DNA of 64,000 nucleotides, from positions 124,001 to 188,000 of the forward strand of contig NZ_ASTG01000005.1 of NCBI RefSeq assembly GCF_000412635.1. Reading direction: 5' to 3'. Numbering within the stretch: position 1 is the stretch's first letter; the number at the start of each line of letters is the position of its first letter. The notes beneath the pieces are model-generated. The model was not told the origin of the DNA, did not search any database, and saw only the letters and a list, made by a program, of their open reading frames with translations. Below are positions 9,596 to 17,250 of the stretch, one piece after another. The DNA is from Sphingobium bisphenolivorans (GTDB lineage: Bacteria; Pseudomonadota; Alphaproteobacteria; Sphingomonadales; Sphingomonadaceae). The position numbers and the translations under genes were made by a program.

Positions 9596-9809
9596 GTCGG
9601 CACCTTATTCCATAGATTGATCTGTTAGTGCGACTGGCCGTATCCGATGGATGTCGACGCCAACGGCGCCGCAGACCCATGCGGCCCGGATGATCGCGAA
9701 GCCCTGCGCCTATAGCGCTTTTTGGCAGAGGCGCAAGTCCTTCCTTGCCCCCTCGCCGCCGCCCTTTATGGTGCGGCCATAAAGATCATTCGCTTGAGGG
9801 GATTTGCCG

Positions 9810-10241
9810 ATGTTGCTGCCGATCACGCTGACGCTGGCGGCCGCCTGCGCCTTCCTGAACCTGTGGCTGGCGAGCCGGTGCGTCCGGGTAAGGATGGGGG
9901 CAAAGCTGCTGCATGGCGACGGCGGCAACAGCCTGATGGGCAAGCGCATGCGCGCCCACGCCAATTTCGCGGAATATACGCCGATCATCCTGATCCTGTT
10001 CGGCCTGGTGGAGCTGGCGCTCGGCCCGTCCAACTGGCTGTGGGGCGCGGCGCTGCTCTATGTGCTTGCGCGAATCGGCCATGGCTTCGGCATGGACCGT
10101 GACGCGCCCAACCCCTGGCGAGCGGGCGGCGCGCTGCTGACCTGGGCGGTGATGGTGGGGCTGGCGGTCGCGGCGCTGCTTGTCGCCTATCAGGCGACGC
10201 GGGTCATTCCTGCGCCGCCGGCTCTGGCGGTCAGCGACTGA
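9810..10241 (+). CDS. MAPEG family membrane protein
   Basis: A 143-residue integral membrane protein with about four hydrophobic segments. The MAPEG pattern is seen in FLNLWLASRCVRVRMG, in MRAHANFAEYTPI (the R-x-x-x-N-x-x-E motif), and in ALLYVLARIGHGFGM. Family members are microsomal-type glutathione transferases and related proteins; substrates of the bacterial ones are mostly unknown. I chose ATG 9810 over the in-frame TTG six bases earlier. It converges with the MBL gene, whose stop is two bases away. Confidence 0.85.
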   Translation: MLLPITLTLAAACAFLNLWLASRCVRVRMGAKLLHGDGGNSLMGKRMRAHANFAEYTPIILILFGLVELALGPSNWLWGAALLYVLARIGHGFGMDRDAPNPWRAGGALLTWAVMVGLAVAALLVAYQATRVIPAPPALAVSD

Positions 10242-10242
10242 C

Positions 10243-10899
10243 TCAGGCCAGCACCGCGTCCCCGACGAAGGGATTGGTGCGCCGCTCATGCGCGAAATTG
10301 CTCATCGGGCCATGTCCCGGCACGAAGGCGGTATCGCCGCCAAGCGGCCAGAGCTTGCCCGTGATCGCATCGATCAGGTCCTGATGATTGCCCATCGGGA
10401 AATCGGTGCGGCCGATCGACCCTTGGAACAGCACGTCGCCGACGATGGCAAGCTTGCTGGGGGCATGGTGGAAGACCACATGGCCGGGCGTGTGGCCGGG
10501 GCAATGATAGACGTCGAGCACAAGATTGCCGACGCTCACCTGATCGCCATCGTCAAGCCAGCGATCGGGCTCGAACACCTCGCCGTTCACGCCATAGCGC
10601 GCACCATCCTCATCCAGACGATCGATCCAGAAGCGGTCGCCCTCATGCGGCCCCTCGATCGGCACGTTGAGCTCGCGCGCCAATATGCCGGCCTCTCCGC
10701 AATGATCGATGTGGCCGTGGGTGACCAGGATCTTCTCGATCGTGACGCCATGCTGTTCCGCCGCCTTCTTGAGCATCGGCAGATCACCGCCGGGATCGAC
10801 GAAGGCGCCCCGATTGGTCGCCGTGCACCAGAAGAGGGTGCAGTTCTGCTGGAGCGGTGTCACGGGAATCAGCGCGGCTTTGAGGGGTGGTGTCATCAT
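10243..10899 (-). CDS. MBL-fold metallo-hydrolase (glyoxalase II-like, YcbL type)
   Basis: A 218-residue metallo-beta-lactamase-fold hydrolase. The metal site is THGHIDH (H61, H63, D65, H66). A further ligand His lies in YHCPGHTPGHV and a later one in VPGHGP. The N-terminus IPVTPLQQNCTLFWC is typical of the small YcbL/GloB-like group, for which thioester hydrolysis is likely but not shown here. Two adjacent ATG codons (10899 and 10896) are possible starts; an upstream GTG at 10923 is less likely. It is the last gene in the minus-strand cluster from RidA. Confidence 0.85.
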   Translation of the reverse strand: MMTPPLKAALIPVTPLQQNCTLFWCTATNRGAFVDPGGDLPMLKKAAEQHGVTIEKILVTHGHIDHCGEAGILARELNVPIEGPHEGDRFWIDRLDEDGARYGVNGEVFEPDRWLDDGDQVSVGNLVLDVYHCPGHTPGHVVFHHAPSKLAIVGDVLFQGSIGRTDFPMGNHQDLIDAITGKLWPLGGDTAFVPGHGPMSNFAHERRTNPFVGDAVLA

Positions 10900-10941
10900 G
10901 GCCCAGATGTGGCGAAGCCGCACGCCCCGCGCAAGCCCCTG

Positions 10942-11367
10942 CTACGACAGTTCCTCGGCCGCGAGCGGCTCGGCCAGGCTGATGCCGTCGAGCACCTTCG
11001 CCGTTTCATCGCGCACCCGCAGCATCACGCGATGGAGCCGGCATTCCGATTCGGGCAGGCAGTTGGTGCATGTCTCGTGCGCGAAGCGGCTGGCGCAGGG
11101 CGTCAGCGCCAGCGACCCGCGCGTCAGCCGGACGATGTCGCCATAGCTGATGTCCACCGGCGCCAGCGCCAGCCAGTAGCCGCCGTCCCGCCCGCGCTGC
11201 GTCGCGACCAGCCCCTCCCGCGCCAGTTCGGACAGGATCACGGTCAGGAATTTGGACGGGATATTCTGGCGCGTCGCGATCTCGTTCAGGGGCACGGGCC
11301 CTTGTCGGTATCGGTCTGCCAGATGTTGGAGAGCACGGATGGCGTAACGGGTCTTCTGCGAGAGCAT
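10942..11367 (-). CDS. Rrf2 family transcriptional regulator with cysteine cluster
   Basis: A 141-residue Rrf2-type repressor. Residues 1-70 form the winged helix (MLSQKTRYAIRALQHLA, then IPSKFLTVILSEL and the wing RGRDGGY). Four cysteines follow at C91, C100, C103 and C109. IscR-like members bind an Fe-S cluster with three cysteines in this region, so an Fe-S or redox sensor is plausible, but the spacing here is not that of IscR. It is flanked by the GDPD gene upstream (40 bp) and the MBL gene downstream (42 bp), so it is probably co-transcribed. The regulon is unknown. Confidence 0.85.
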   Translation of the reverse strand: MLSQKTRYAIRALQHLADRYRQGPVPLNEIATRQNIPSKFLTVILSELAREGLVATQRGRDGGYWLALAPVDISYGDIVRLTRGSLALTPCASRFAHETCTNCLPESECRLHRVMLRVRDETAKVLDGISLAEPLAAEELS

Positions 11368-11407
11368 GGGACAGTTATTCGCCTCCGCCGCCGATTTGAC
11401 AAGCCAT

Positions 11408-12448
11408 TCAGGGGACCGATGTCAGCGCAGCGCGAGCCTGTCCGGGAAAGTCGCTGAAAAAGGCATCGACGCCGGTCTTGGCCACCGCCCGTACATAGCC
11501 CGCAAAGTCGCCCCTGCCCTGCGGATCGCTGGGCCGCTGGAAAGCGGACGGCAAGAAGCTGTTTTCCATGCGCAGCGTCCAGACATGGACCTGCAGCCCT
11601 GCGTCATGGGCGCGGGCGACCAGACCGGTGGCTCCCTCCGGGGCGAGGACCAGCCCCGCCGCCGGACCGATGCCGTCGGCATAGTCGGCAACCTGCTTCA
11701 ATCCCTCCAGCGTCAGCATGTCGGCATAGGAGGTGCCGGGCAGGTCCGCAGGCCCGCCCTCACTGTCCACAAGCTGGATCAGGCGCAGCCGCGATACGGC
11801 GCGGATTGCCTTCAGGTTGCCCACTTCGAACGACTGGATGAAGACCGGGTCCGCCTCCGTCTGATAGCCATAGCGGCTCAGCAGATCGAGCAAGGGCGCC
11901 TGATGGGGCAGACCGATGCCGGCGAAATAGCTCGGATGCTTGGTTTCGGGATAGAGGCCGATGCGGCGGCCGGCTTCCGCCTCCTTGGCGCGGACCAGCT
12001 TCAATATCTCCTCGAATGTCGGCACCAGATAGAGATCATCGAAGCGGCTGTTGGCCGCGCGAAGCTGCGGCAGCCGCTCTCTCGCGCGCAGGGTGCGCAG
12101 TTCGGCAAGGGTGAAATCCTCGGTGAACCAGCCGGTGACCGAAGCGCCGTCGATCGTCTTCACCGTCTTGCGATCGGCAAATTCGGGACGATCCGCGACA
12201 TCGGTGGTGCCGCTGATCTCATTTTCATGCCGGGCGACGAGCACCCCGTCCCTGGTGAGGACAAGGTCGGGCTCGATATAGTCGGCGCCCTCATCGATGG
12301 CGCGCTCATAGGCGGCGAGCGTATGTTCGGGCCGCTCGCCGCTGGCGCCGCGATGCGCGATGATCAGGGGTTCGGCCATGGCCTGCGTCACCGGGGAAAG
12401 AGCAAGGAGGAGGATGGCGATGGTTCGGAGCATCCTCCCGAGGGTCAT
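11408..12448 (-). CDS. Glycerophosphodiester phosphodiesterase, exported
   Basis: Hydrolyses glycerophosphodiesters to an alcohol and glycerol-3-phosphate (EC 3.1.4.46). The 346-residue protein has a cleavable signal peptide (residues 1-25, ending AMA) and the GDPD site IIAHRGASGERPEHT, then EPDLVLTRDG and the catalytic HE in ARHENEISGTT. It is therefore periplasmic GlpQ-like, not the cytosolic UgpQ form. Its start overlaps the stop of the ArsC-like gene by four bases (12445-12448). Confidence 0.93.
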   Translation of the reverse strand: MTLGRMLRTIAILLLALSPVTQAMAEPLIIAHRGASGERPEHTLAAYERAIDEGADYIEPDLVLTRDGVLVARHENEISGTTDVADRPEFADRKTVKTIDGASVTGWFTEDFTLAELRTLRARERLPQLRAANSRFDDLYLVPTFEEILKLVRAKEAEAGRRIGLYPETKHPSYFAGIGLPHQAPLLDLLSRYGYQTEADPVFIQSFEVGNLKAIRAVSRLRLIQLVDSEGGPADLPGTSYADMLTLEGLKQVADYADGIGPAAGLVLAPEGATGLVARAHDAGLQVHVWTLRMENSFLPSAFQRPSDPQGRGDFAGYVRAVAKTGVDAFFSDFPGQARAALTSVP

Positions 12449-12801
12449 GCCTTCACGCGCTCCAGCGCCTCTTCATAGGTGGTCGCCTTGAAGCCGACGA
12501 TGGTGCGGTCGCCCAGGTCCAGGATCGGGCGCTTGATCATCGACGGGTTGGCGGTCATCAGCAGGATCGCCTTCTCCGCGTCGATATGCGCCTTGTCGCC
12601 CGCGTCCAGCGCCTTGAAGGTGGTGCCGGAACGGTTGAGGATGGTTTCCCACCCATGTTCCATCACCCATTCCTCCAGTTTGCCCTTGTCGACGCCCGAC
12701 ACCTTATAGTCGTGGAAGCTGTAGGCCTTGCCGCTATTGTCCAGGAAATTGCGCGCCTTCTTGATCGTGTCGCAATTCTTGATGCCGTACATGGTGAGCA
12801 T
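12445..12801 (-). CDS. ArsC/Spx family (YffB-like) thioredoxin-fold protein
   Basis: A 118-residue ArsC-fold protein. The N-terminal Cys lies in YGIKNCDTIKKARNFL (C10), followed by FHDYKVSG and, later, IKRPILDLGD, where the Arg of the ArsC motif is present. This matches the YffB subgroup, whose role is unknown; true arsenate reduction is not supported by any ars genes nearby. The gene sits four bases after ridA and overlaps the GDPD gene by four bases, so the three are tightly coupled. Confidence 0.88.
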   Translation of the reverse strand: MLTMYGIKNCDTIKKARNFLDNSGKAYSFHDYKVSGVDKGKLEEWVMEHGWETILNRSGTTFKALDAGDKAHIDAEKAILLMTANPSMIKRPILDLGDRTIVGFKATTYEEALERVKA

Positions 12802-12805
12802 GGGA

Positions 12806-13186
12806 TTATCCCTTGAAGGCGGTGACTTCGATCTCGATCTTCATTTCCGGCTTGATAAGGCCGACGACGACGCAGCTGGCCGCAGGGCGAATCTCGCCGA
12901 AGACGGACGCGGTCGCTTCGCCCAGCACGTCCCAATAGGCGGGGTCGGTGATATAATAGGTCACGCGCACCACGTCCGCGAACGAGAAGCCGGCGTCTTC
13001 CAGCGCCTTGCCGATGACCTTCAGCGCGTTCCTGCCCTGATCAACGACGCTTTCCGGCATCGCCTTGGTTTCGGGATCGGTGCCGGTGGTGCCGGCGACG
13101 AAGCACCAGTCGCCCTGGACAACGGCGCGGGAATAGCCGACCTGCGCCTCGAAGGGCGAGCCGGAGGTAATGAGCTGGCGGGGCAT
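12806..13186 (-). CDS. RidA family protein
   Basis: A 126-residue member of the YjgF/YER057c/UK114 family. Canonical RidA removes reactive enamine/imine intermediates such as 2-aminoacrylate. The chain shows GTTGTDPET, DQGRNALKVIGKALEDAGFSF and DVVRVTYYITD, and ends EIEVTAFKG. I place the start at ATG 13186, eight bases after an AAGG, and not at the earlier in-frame GTG/ATG positions upstream, because families start near this point. A Cys in RPAASCVVV follows the conserved Arg that binds the substrate carboxylate in RidA. It heads the minus-strand cluster. Confidence 0.88.
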   Translation of the reverse strand: MPRQLITSGSPFEAQVGYSRAVVQGDWCFVAGTTGTDPETKAMPESVVDQGRNALKVIGKALEDAGFSFADVVRVTYYITDPAYWDVLGEATASVFGEIRPAASCVVVGLIKPEMKIEIEVTAFKG

Positions 13187-13317
13187 GGAAAGACCTTTGC
13201 GGTGCGAAGGGGATTGCGGCGGCTCTTGCCCGCTTTCGCCCCGCCCTGTCCAGTGGCTTTTGCGCCCCAAGGAACGGCGGCGGCACTGGTCCGTTGGTGT
13301 GGCAAAGGAGACATGCC

Positions 13318-13665
13318 ATGGACCAGCCCGACAAGGACCGCTTTCCCGACAGCATCGAAGAAAATGACGAGCAGCGCGACGAAGGATCGCAGGCGCAGAC
13401 GGTGACCGACGACGCCCGCGTCCGCTCGACCGACTTGTCGGAGGATAGCGAGCGCGGCGGCAAGTCCAACCCGGCGCAGATCATACCCGACGACACGCCC
13501 GATCTGGTCGAGCGGATGGAGGAAATGAACCGCTCCGGACATATCGACAATGACGCCTATCTCGGCGAGCCGATGATGGACGATGAGGAAAGCTCGCTCG
13601 GCCAGACCGATCTTGAGGATGACGAGGAAGGCCTGGAGCCTACCGACATAGTGGATGAGGGCTGA
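13318..13665 (+). CDS. Very acidic hypothetical protein
   Basis: A 115-residue protein of unknown function, rich in Asp and Glu throughout (for example DDEESSLGQTDLEDDEEGLE at the C-terminus) and with no hydrophobic segment, so probably disordered and cytosolic. A good Shine-Dalgarno, AAAGGAG at 13304-13310, precedes ATG 13318. Base composition matches the surroundings. It stands alone between ridA (-) and a repeat-rich gap. I recognise no domain; similar acidic proteins are seen in other sphingomonads, but I cannot name a family. Confidence 0.7.
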   Translation: MDQPDKDRFPDSIEENDEQRDEGSQAQTVTDDARVRSTDLSEDSERGGKSNPAQIIPDDTPDLVERMEEMNRSGHIDNDAYLGEPMMDDEESSLGQTDLEDDEEGLEPTDIVDEG

Positions 13666-13700
13666 CGTGAATATGGTGAAACAAAGCTCCTTTCATCCTG

Positions 13701-13783
13701 GTCATCCCGTGCTCGACCCGGGATCCCGCTTTTCTTCACTCTGCGCGTGAGGAAGCCGAACCCCGGGTCAACCCCGGGGTGAC
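13701..13783. repeat. Extragenic palindrome, GACCCGGG family
   Basis: An imperfect inverted repeat. The left arm reads GTCATCCCG...GACCCGGGATCCCGC and the right arm, reversed, reads GTCACCCCGGGGTTGACCCGGGG. A related copy occurs at 33737-33826. Such elements are common between genes in sphingomonads and may form hairpins at transcript ends. Confidence 0.75.
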
Positions 13784-13846
13784 GGAGCGATGAGGCGGAC
13801 TTCGGATTCAGGTAATTAAAGCCTGTTGAGCAGCACACGTCCTACT

Positions 13847-13928
13847 CCGTTCGTTCTGAGGTCGAAGAACGCGCGCAGCCTTCGACGTTCGATCGAACCA
13901 AGTGGCGTCGTTCGAACAACGCGAACGG
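13847..13928. repeat. Possible degenerate inverted-repeat element
   Basis: It is bounded by CCGTTCG (13847-13853) and CGAACGG (13922-13928), with several internal TTCGA/TCGAA words. It resembles a decayed extragenic palindrome; no second copy is in the window. Confidence 0.4.
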
Positions 13929-14029
13929 CTTGCCTTACAACCGACGCCTTTTCCCATGAGCCTCCATAGCGGAGGAACTGTGGATCAGCTTGCGCGGGCG
14001 GTGCGGACCAAGCTTCCTATGCTCGCCTG

Positions 14030-14437
14030 ATGGTTCGCTTCGCTGCTTGCTCACTCGCCCTCCTGTCCCTTTCCTCACCGGCAACAGCGTCCGGGTTCGC
14101 GCTGTGCCACGGTGCGATCCGTGGCGACTGCGTGGTGGATGGCGACACATTCTGGTTCGGCGGGCAGAAGATCAGGGTGGCGGACATCGACACGCCGGAA
14201 ACGCACGGACCGCGCTGCGAGGCCGAGGCGGAACTCGGCGCGCGCGCGACCGAGCGGCTGCGGGCATTATTGAGCGAGGGCGGCTTCGCGCTGGAGCCGG
14301 TGGGGCAGGAGCGCGACCGCTACGGCCGCACTCTGCGCGTCGTCAAGCGGGAAGGCCGCTCGATTGGGTCGGCGCTGATAAAAGAAGGGCTGGCGCGCCC
14401 GTGGACGGGTTCGCGCCAGCCCTGGTGCCGTAGTTAA
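14030..14437 (+). CDS. Exported thermonuclease-like (SNase fold) protein
   Basis: A 135-residue staphylococcal-nuclease-type protein with a signal peptide (residues 1-20, ending ATA). The active-site pattern is present: VVDGDTFWFGGQKIRVADIDTPE supplies Arg49, Asp54 and Glu57, and DRYGR gives the second catalytic Arg. These small secreted or periplasmic nucleases cut DNA and RNA with Ca2+. Three further cysteines (C26, C34, C63) and one near the C-terminus may form disulfides. It overlaps the convergent glycine-zipper gene by four bases. Confidence 0.88.
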   Translation: MVRFAACSLALLSLSSPATASGFALCHGAIRGDCVVDGDTFWFGGQKIRVADIDTPETHGPRCEAEAELGARATERLRALLSEGGFALEPVGQERDRYGRTLRVVKREGRSIGSALIKEGLARPWTGSRQPWCRS

Positions 14438-14970
14438 CGGCAACTCACTCCGCCGCGATCGATCTCGCGGCCCAGCAGCGCGCCAGCGCCGCCGCCGATC
14501 AGGGTGGTCAACAGGCTCGATCCGCCGCGATCCAGCTGGTTGCCGAGCAACCCACCCAGCGCCGCGCCGACGATCAGACCGGTGGTGCCGTCAGAACGGC
14601 GGCAATAATAGCGATCGTCATAGCCGCGATAGATGCGCATATTGCGGTTCACGCGGATCGGCTCATAGCCGGTGCGGTAATAGCGGTCCGGGCGGTAGGA
14701 CCGTCCGTAGCGCGGGTCGGGCCGGTTCCAGTCATAATTATAGACTGTTCTGCCGGGGCGCTTCCACTGGCCATTGTGACGGCCATTGTCGTGGCGGCCG
14801 TCGCGCTTCCAGTCGCGATCGCCGCGCCGATCGTCACGATCATAGCGGTCCTTGCTCCAGGCGGCTCGATCACGATGGTCGTCGTGGCGCTGCGCCATCG
14901 CAGGCGCAGCCGTCAACGTCACCGCGCCCAGCGAAAGCGCGGCAATGGCGGCTTTCAGGTTGAACTTCAT
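14434..14970 (-). CDS. Exported glycine-zipper 2TM-like protein
   Basis: A 178-residue protein with a signal peptide (residues 1-26, ending AMA). A long Arg/Asp/Tyr-rich middle follows, with repeated RDDR and RPDRYYR words, and then a C-terminal glycine-zipper hairpin (GLIVGAALGGLLGNQLDRGG, then LIGGGAGALLGREID). Glycine-zipper proteins of this type associate with the outer membrane; the function here is unknown. The middle recalls the composition of the RcnB-like proteins at the window start and at 42136-42444. It overlaps the nuclease gene tail-to-tail by four bases. Confidence 0.82.
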   Translation of the reverse strand: MKFNLKAAIAALSLGAVTLTAAPAMAQRHDDHRDRAAWSKDRYDRDDRRGDRDWKRDGRHDNGRHNGQWKRPGRTVYNYDWNRPDPRYGRSYRPDRYYRTGYEPIRVNRNMRIYRGYDDRYYCRRSDGTTGLIVGAALGGLLGNQLDRGGSSLLTTLIGGGAGALLGREIDRGGVSCR

Positions 14971-15110
14971 CGGGGTGTTTCCTTGTTCTGATTTCGATCA
15001 GCCAAGGAAGAACACATGAGGCGACGAGCCGTTGCATGAACGGAACAAAACGGGGTGTTCATTCTGTGATCAGATGCAGTCGGCTACCCCATTCGATTGG
15101 AAGCATAAGT

Positions 15111-15128
15111 GAACCGCAGGAGCGGTTC
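15111..15128. terminator. Hairpin downstream of the DUF6680 gene
   Basis: A perfect 7-bp stem GAACCGC/GCGGTTC with loop AGGA lies about 40 bases past the stop of the DUF6680 gene. On the minus strand the following T-run is poor (CACTTATGCTT), so it is at best a weak terminator for the nrd transcript. A T-run (CATTTTT) does follow on the plus strand, but no gene there needs it. Confidence 0.5.
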
Positions 15129-15167
15129 CTTCATTTTTGGCGCACCATGTGTCGCTCCAATCAGCTT

Positions 15168-15698
15168 TCACTGGGCCGCAACAGCACGTGCCGGAACTGT
15201 GTAGCCTACCTCCACCTTAACGGCAGTTTCACCTCTCAACAGAGCTAAGGTTTCACTCCTGAGCGACTGGATTGATGCTTGCTCATCTGCCCAGCCCCGG
15301 GGAGCATAAACACGGCTACGAAGGTCCACTCCCGTCAAATCTATGCGCAACCGCGCCCCAATTTGTTGAACTAACTCAACAAAGGCAGCCTCTGCGCGTT
15401 GATATGCATGACCCAAATGTTCGCCCCCATCGGAAAAACCGCGGTCATTTAGCTTATCTATCAGGCCATTAAACGCGGAGATTATCTCCGTGCATCCCGA
15501 AAATTCTACAGGGATCATGTTCAAGGCACCAACCCAATCAGGGTGCAGCCAATTCGCTCGCCATTGCATCAAGGATCGGAATATCTGAATTTTCCGGGAG
15601 TAATCGTTATCACGCTTCTGGTACCAGAGCGTGATAACGACTGCCACAATCGGGCCGACCAACGTTGCTAAGATTATAGCCCAATCCCCGATCCTCAT
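15168..15698 (-). CDS. DUF6680-like membrane-anchored protein, directly after nrdB
   Basis: A 176-residue protein with one N-terminal membrane helix (WAIILATLVGPIVAVVITLW, residues 6-25) and then a soluble, mostly helical part (IFRSLMQWRANWLHPDWVGALNMIPVEF), which matches DUF6680 as I remember that family. No function is known to me. The gene is visibly AT-richer than its neighbours. Its ATG lies three bases after the nrdB stop, and the only Shine-Dalgarno, GGAG, is made of the last two nrdB codons. It will therefore be translated from the nrd transcript. Signs point to later acquisition. Confidence 0.7.
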   Translation of the reverse strand: MRIGDWAIILATLVGPIVAVVITLWYQKRDNDYSRKIQIFRSLMQWRANWLHPDWVGALNMIPVEFSGCTEIISAFNGLIDKLNDRGFSDGGEHLGHAYQRAEAAFVELVQQIGARLRIDLTGVDLRSRVYAPRGWADEQASIQSLRSETLALLRGETAVKVEVGYTVPARAVAAQ

Positions 15699-15701
15699 TT
15701 C

Positions 15702-16757
15702 TTACTCCGCCGCGATCCCCGCAGCCTTGAACATGTCCGGATCGCCAGCCTCGTCCACATTGGCGGCGTCGCCGCTCTTGAGCTTCTTGCGGCGGTCGAA
15801 GGCGTCCCAGACGTCGTTCCACTGGCCGCGCGTGGCTGCCTTCGAATATTCCGTCGCGCGGGTTTCGAAGAAGTTGGCATGCTCCACGCCGTTCAGCAGC
15901 GGGGTCAGCCAGGGCAGCGGATGCTCGTCGATCATGTAGATGGGCTTGAGGCCCAGCTGCCCCAGCCGCCAGTCGGCGATGTAGCGGACATATTTCTTGA
16001 TGTCCTTGGGCGTCATGCCGGGCACCGGGCCCATTTCGAAGACGAGATCGACGAAGGCGTCCTCGATCCGCACCGTCTTCTGGCACATGTCCATAATGTC
16101 TTCCTTGACCGCGTTGGTCAGGCAGTCGCGCTCCTTCACGAAGGCGTGGAACAGGCGGATGATGCCCTCGCAATGCAGCGTCTCGTCGCGGACGGACCAG
16201 CTGACGATCTGGCCCATGCCCTTCATCTTGTTGAAGCGCGGGAAGTTCATCAGCATCGCGAAGCTGGCGAAGAGCTGCAACCCCTCGGTGAAGCCGCCGA
16301 ACATGGCGAGCGTCTTGGCGATATCCTCGTCCGTGTCGACGCCGAACTGCTGGAGATAGTCGTGTTTGTCCTTCATCTCCTTATACTGCATGAAGGCGCT
16401 GTACTCGCTCTCCGGCATGCCGATCGTGTCGAGCAGATGCGAGTAAGCGGCGATGTGGACCGTCTCCATGTTGCTGAACGCGGTCAGCATCATCTTGACC
16501 TCGGTCGGCTTGAACACCCGGCCATATTTTTCGTGGTAGCAATCCTGCACCTCGACATCGGCCTGGGTGAAGAAGCGGAAGATTTGCGTGAGCAGATTGC
16601 GCTCATGGTCGGAAAGCTTCTGCGCCCAGTCGCGGCAATCCTCGCCCAGCGGCACTTCCTCCGGCAGCCAGTGCAGCTGCTGCTGGCGCTTCCAGAATTC
16701 ATAGGCCCAGGGATATTCGAAGGGCTTGTAGACCTTGCTGGCTTGAAGAAGAGGCAT
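15702..16757 (-). CDS. nrdB: Ribonucleoside-diphosphate reductase beta subunit, class Ia
   Basis: The radical-generating subunit of aerobic ribonucleotide reductase, which makes dNTP precursors (EC 1.17.4.1). All diiron ligands are present with E. coli spacing: D67, E98, H101, E158, E192 and H195. The radical tyrosine is Y105 in HIAAYSHLLD. The length of 351 is normal, and there is no ATP-cone. GGAG lies nine bases before ATG 16757. In E. coli nrdA and nrdB are close neighbours; here 493 bp with a DUF559 cassette separate them on the same strand. The DUF6680 gene follows immediately. Confidence 0.96.
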   Translation of the reverse strand: MPLLQASKVYKPFEYPWAYEFWKRQQQLHWLPEEVPLGEDCRDWAQKLSDHERNLLTQIFRFFTQADVEVQDCYHEKYGRVFKPTEVKMMLTAFSNMETVHIAAYSHLLDTIGMPESEYSAFMQYKEMKDKHDYLQQFGVDTDEDIAKTLAMFGGFTEGLQLFASFAMLMNFPRFNKMKGMGQIVSWSVRDETLHCEGIIRLFHAFVKERDCLTNAVKEDIMDMCQKTVRIEDAFVDLVFEMGPVPGMTPKDIKKYVRYIADWRLGQLGLKPIYMIDEHPLPWLTPLLNGVEHANFFETRATEYSKAATRGQWNDVWDAFDRRKKLKSGDAANVDEAGDPDMFKAAGIAAE

Positions 16758-16785
16758 GGTGGTTACTCCGCGAATATTCTTATAC

Positions 16786-16840
16786 CCCTCTCCCGCCGGG
16801 AGAGGGAGGGGCCCGCGCCGTCAGGCGTGGGAGGGTGAGG
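16786..16840. repeat. Left palindromic end of the DUF559 cassette
   Basis: A perfect 9-bp stem CCCTCTCCC/GGGAGAGGG with loop GCC (16786-16806), followed by a GC-rich arm ending GGGAGGGTGAGGG. It is the inverted counterpart of the repeat at 17189-17243. The DUF559 stop codon (16821-16823) lies inside it. Confidence 0.85.
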
Positions 16841-17189
16841 GTGAAAGGCGCGCCGCGATCCCCGCTACGACGCCGTCGATATTTTCCATGACTTCATGGT
16901 TCCAGAAGCGCAGGACATGATAGCCCTGCGCTTCGAAGTAGCGGCTGCGCGCGGCGTCCTGTTCGGTGCGCTCTGCATGCGTCACGCCGTCCACTTCGAT
17001 GGCCAGCTTGGCAGCGAAACAGAGAAAGTCCGCAACATAAGGTCCGTACGGCACCTGGCGACGGAACTTCGCTCCAGGGAGCTTCTCGCGCAACGCGTTC
17101 CAGAGGCGTTTTTCAGCCTCAGTTGCGTTGCGACGGAGAGTCTTGGCTCGATCCACCGAGCCGGAAGGCAAGTCGCGGTAGTTGCGCAT
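16821..17189 (-). CDS. DUF559 protein, PD-(D/E)XK endonuclease-like
   Basis: A 122-residue DUF559 protein of the Vsr/MutH-like nuclease fold. Residues 15-45 hold the usual helix (AKTLRRNATEAEKRLWNALR). The likely catalytic patch is YVADFLCFAAKLAIEVDGVTH, with D54, E65, D67 and H71, and the C-terminal strand is GYHVLRFWNHEV. The last residues (LSPSPSHA) and the region just before the start are coded by the flanking palindromes. It lies between nrdA and nrdB on the same strand, so it is probably co-transcribed with them. The biological role of DUF559 proteins is not established. Start ATG 17189 gives the usual family length. Confidence 0.85.
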   Translation of the reverse strand: MRNYRDLPSGSVDRAKTLRRNATEAEKRLWNALREKLPGAKFRRQVPYGPYVADFLCFAAKLAIEVDGVTHAERTEQDAARSRYFEAQGYHVLRFWNHEVMENIDGVVAGIAARLSPSPSHA

Positions 17190-17243
17190 CGCCCTCACCC
17201 TTCCGCCGCTACGCGGCTCCCTCCCTCTCCCGGCGGGAGAGAG
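17189..17243. repeat. Right palindromic end of the DUF559 cassette
   Basis: A hairpin CTCTCCC/GGGAGAG with loop GGC (17225-17241), plus an arm with CCGCCGCTACGCGG and CCCTCACCC. Read on the minus strand it matches the left repeat at 16786-16840. It ends about ten bases from the nrdA stop. Confidence 0.85.
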
Positions 17244-17250
17244 CTTTAAG

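Larger units (their letters stand above)
13666..14029. other. Gene-free gap with palindromic repeats
   Basis: No credible coding sequence. It holds two imperfect inverted-repeat elements, listed separately. The last ~100 bases before 14030 presumably hold the promoter of the nuclease gene, but no clear boxes are visible. Confidence 0.6.

Noticed and set aside
12445..12801. Arsenate resistance role for the ArsC-like gene
   Set aside because: No arsR, arsB or acr3 nearby; the sequence fits the YffB subgroup of unknown role.
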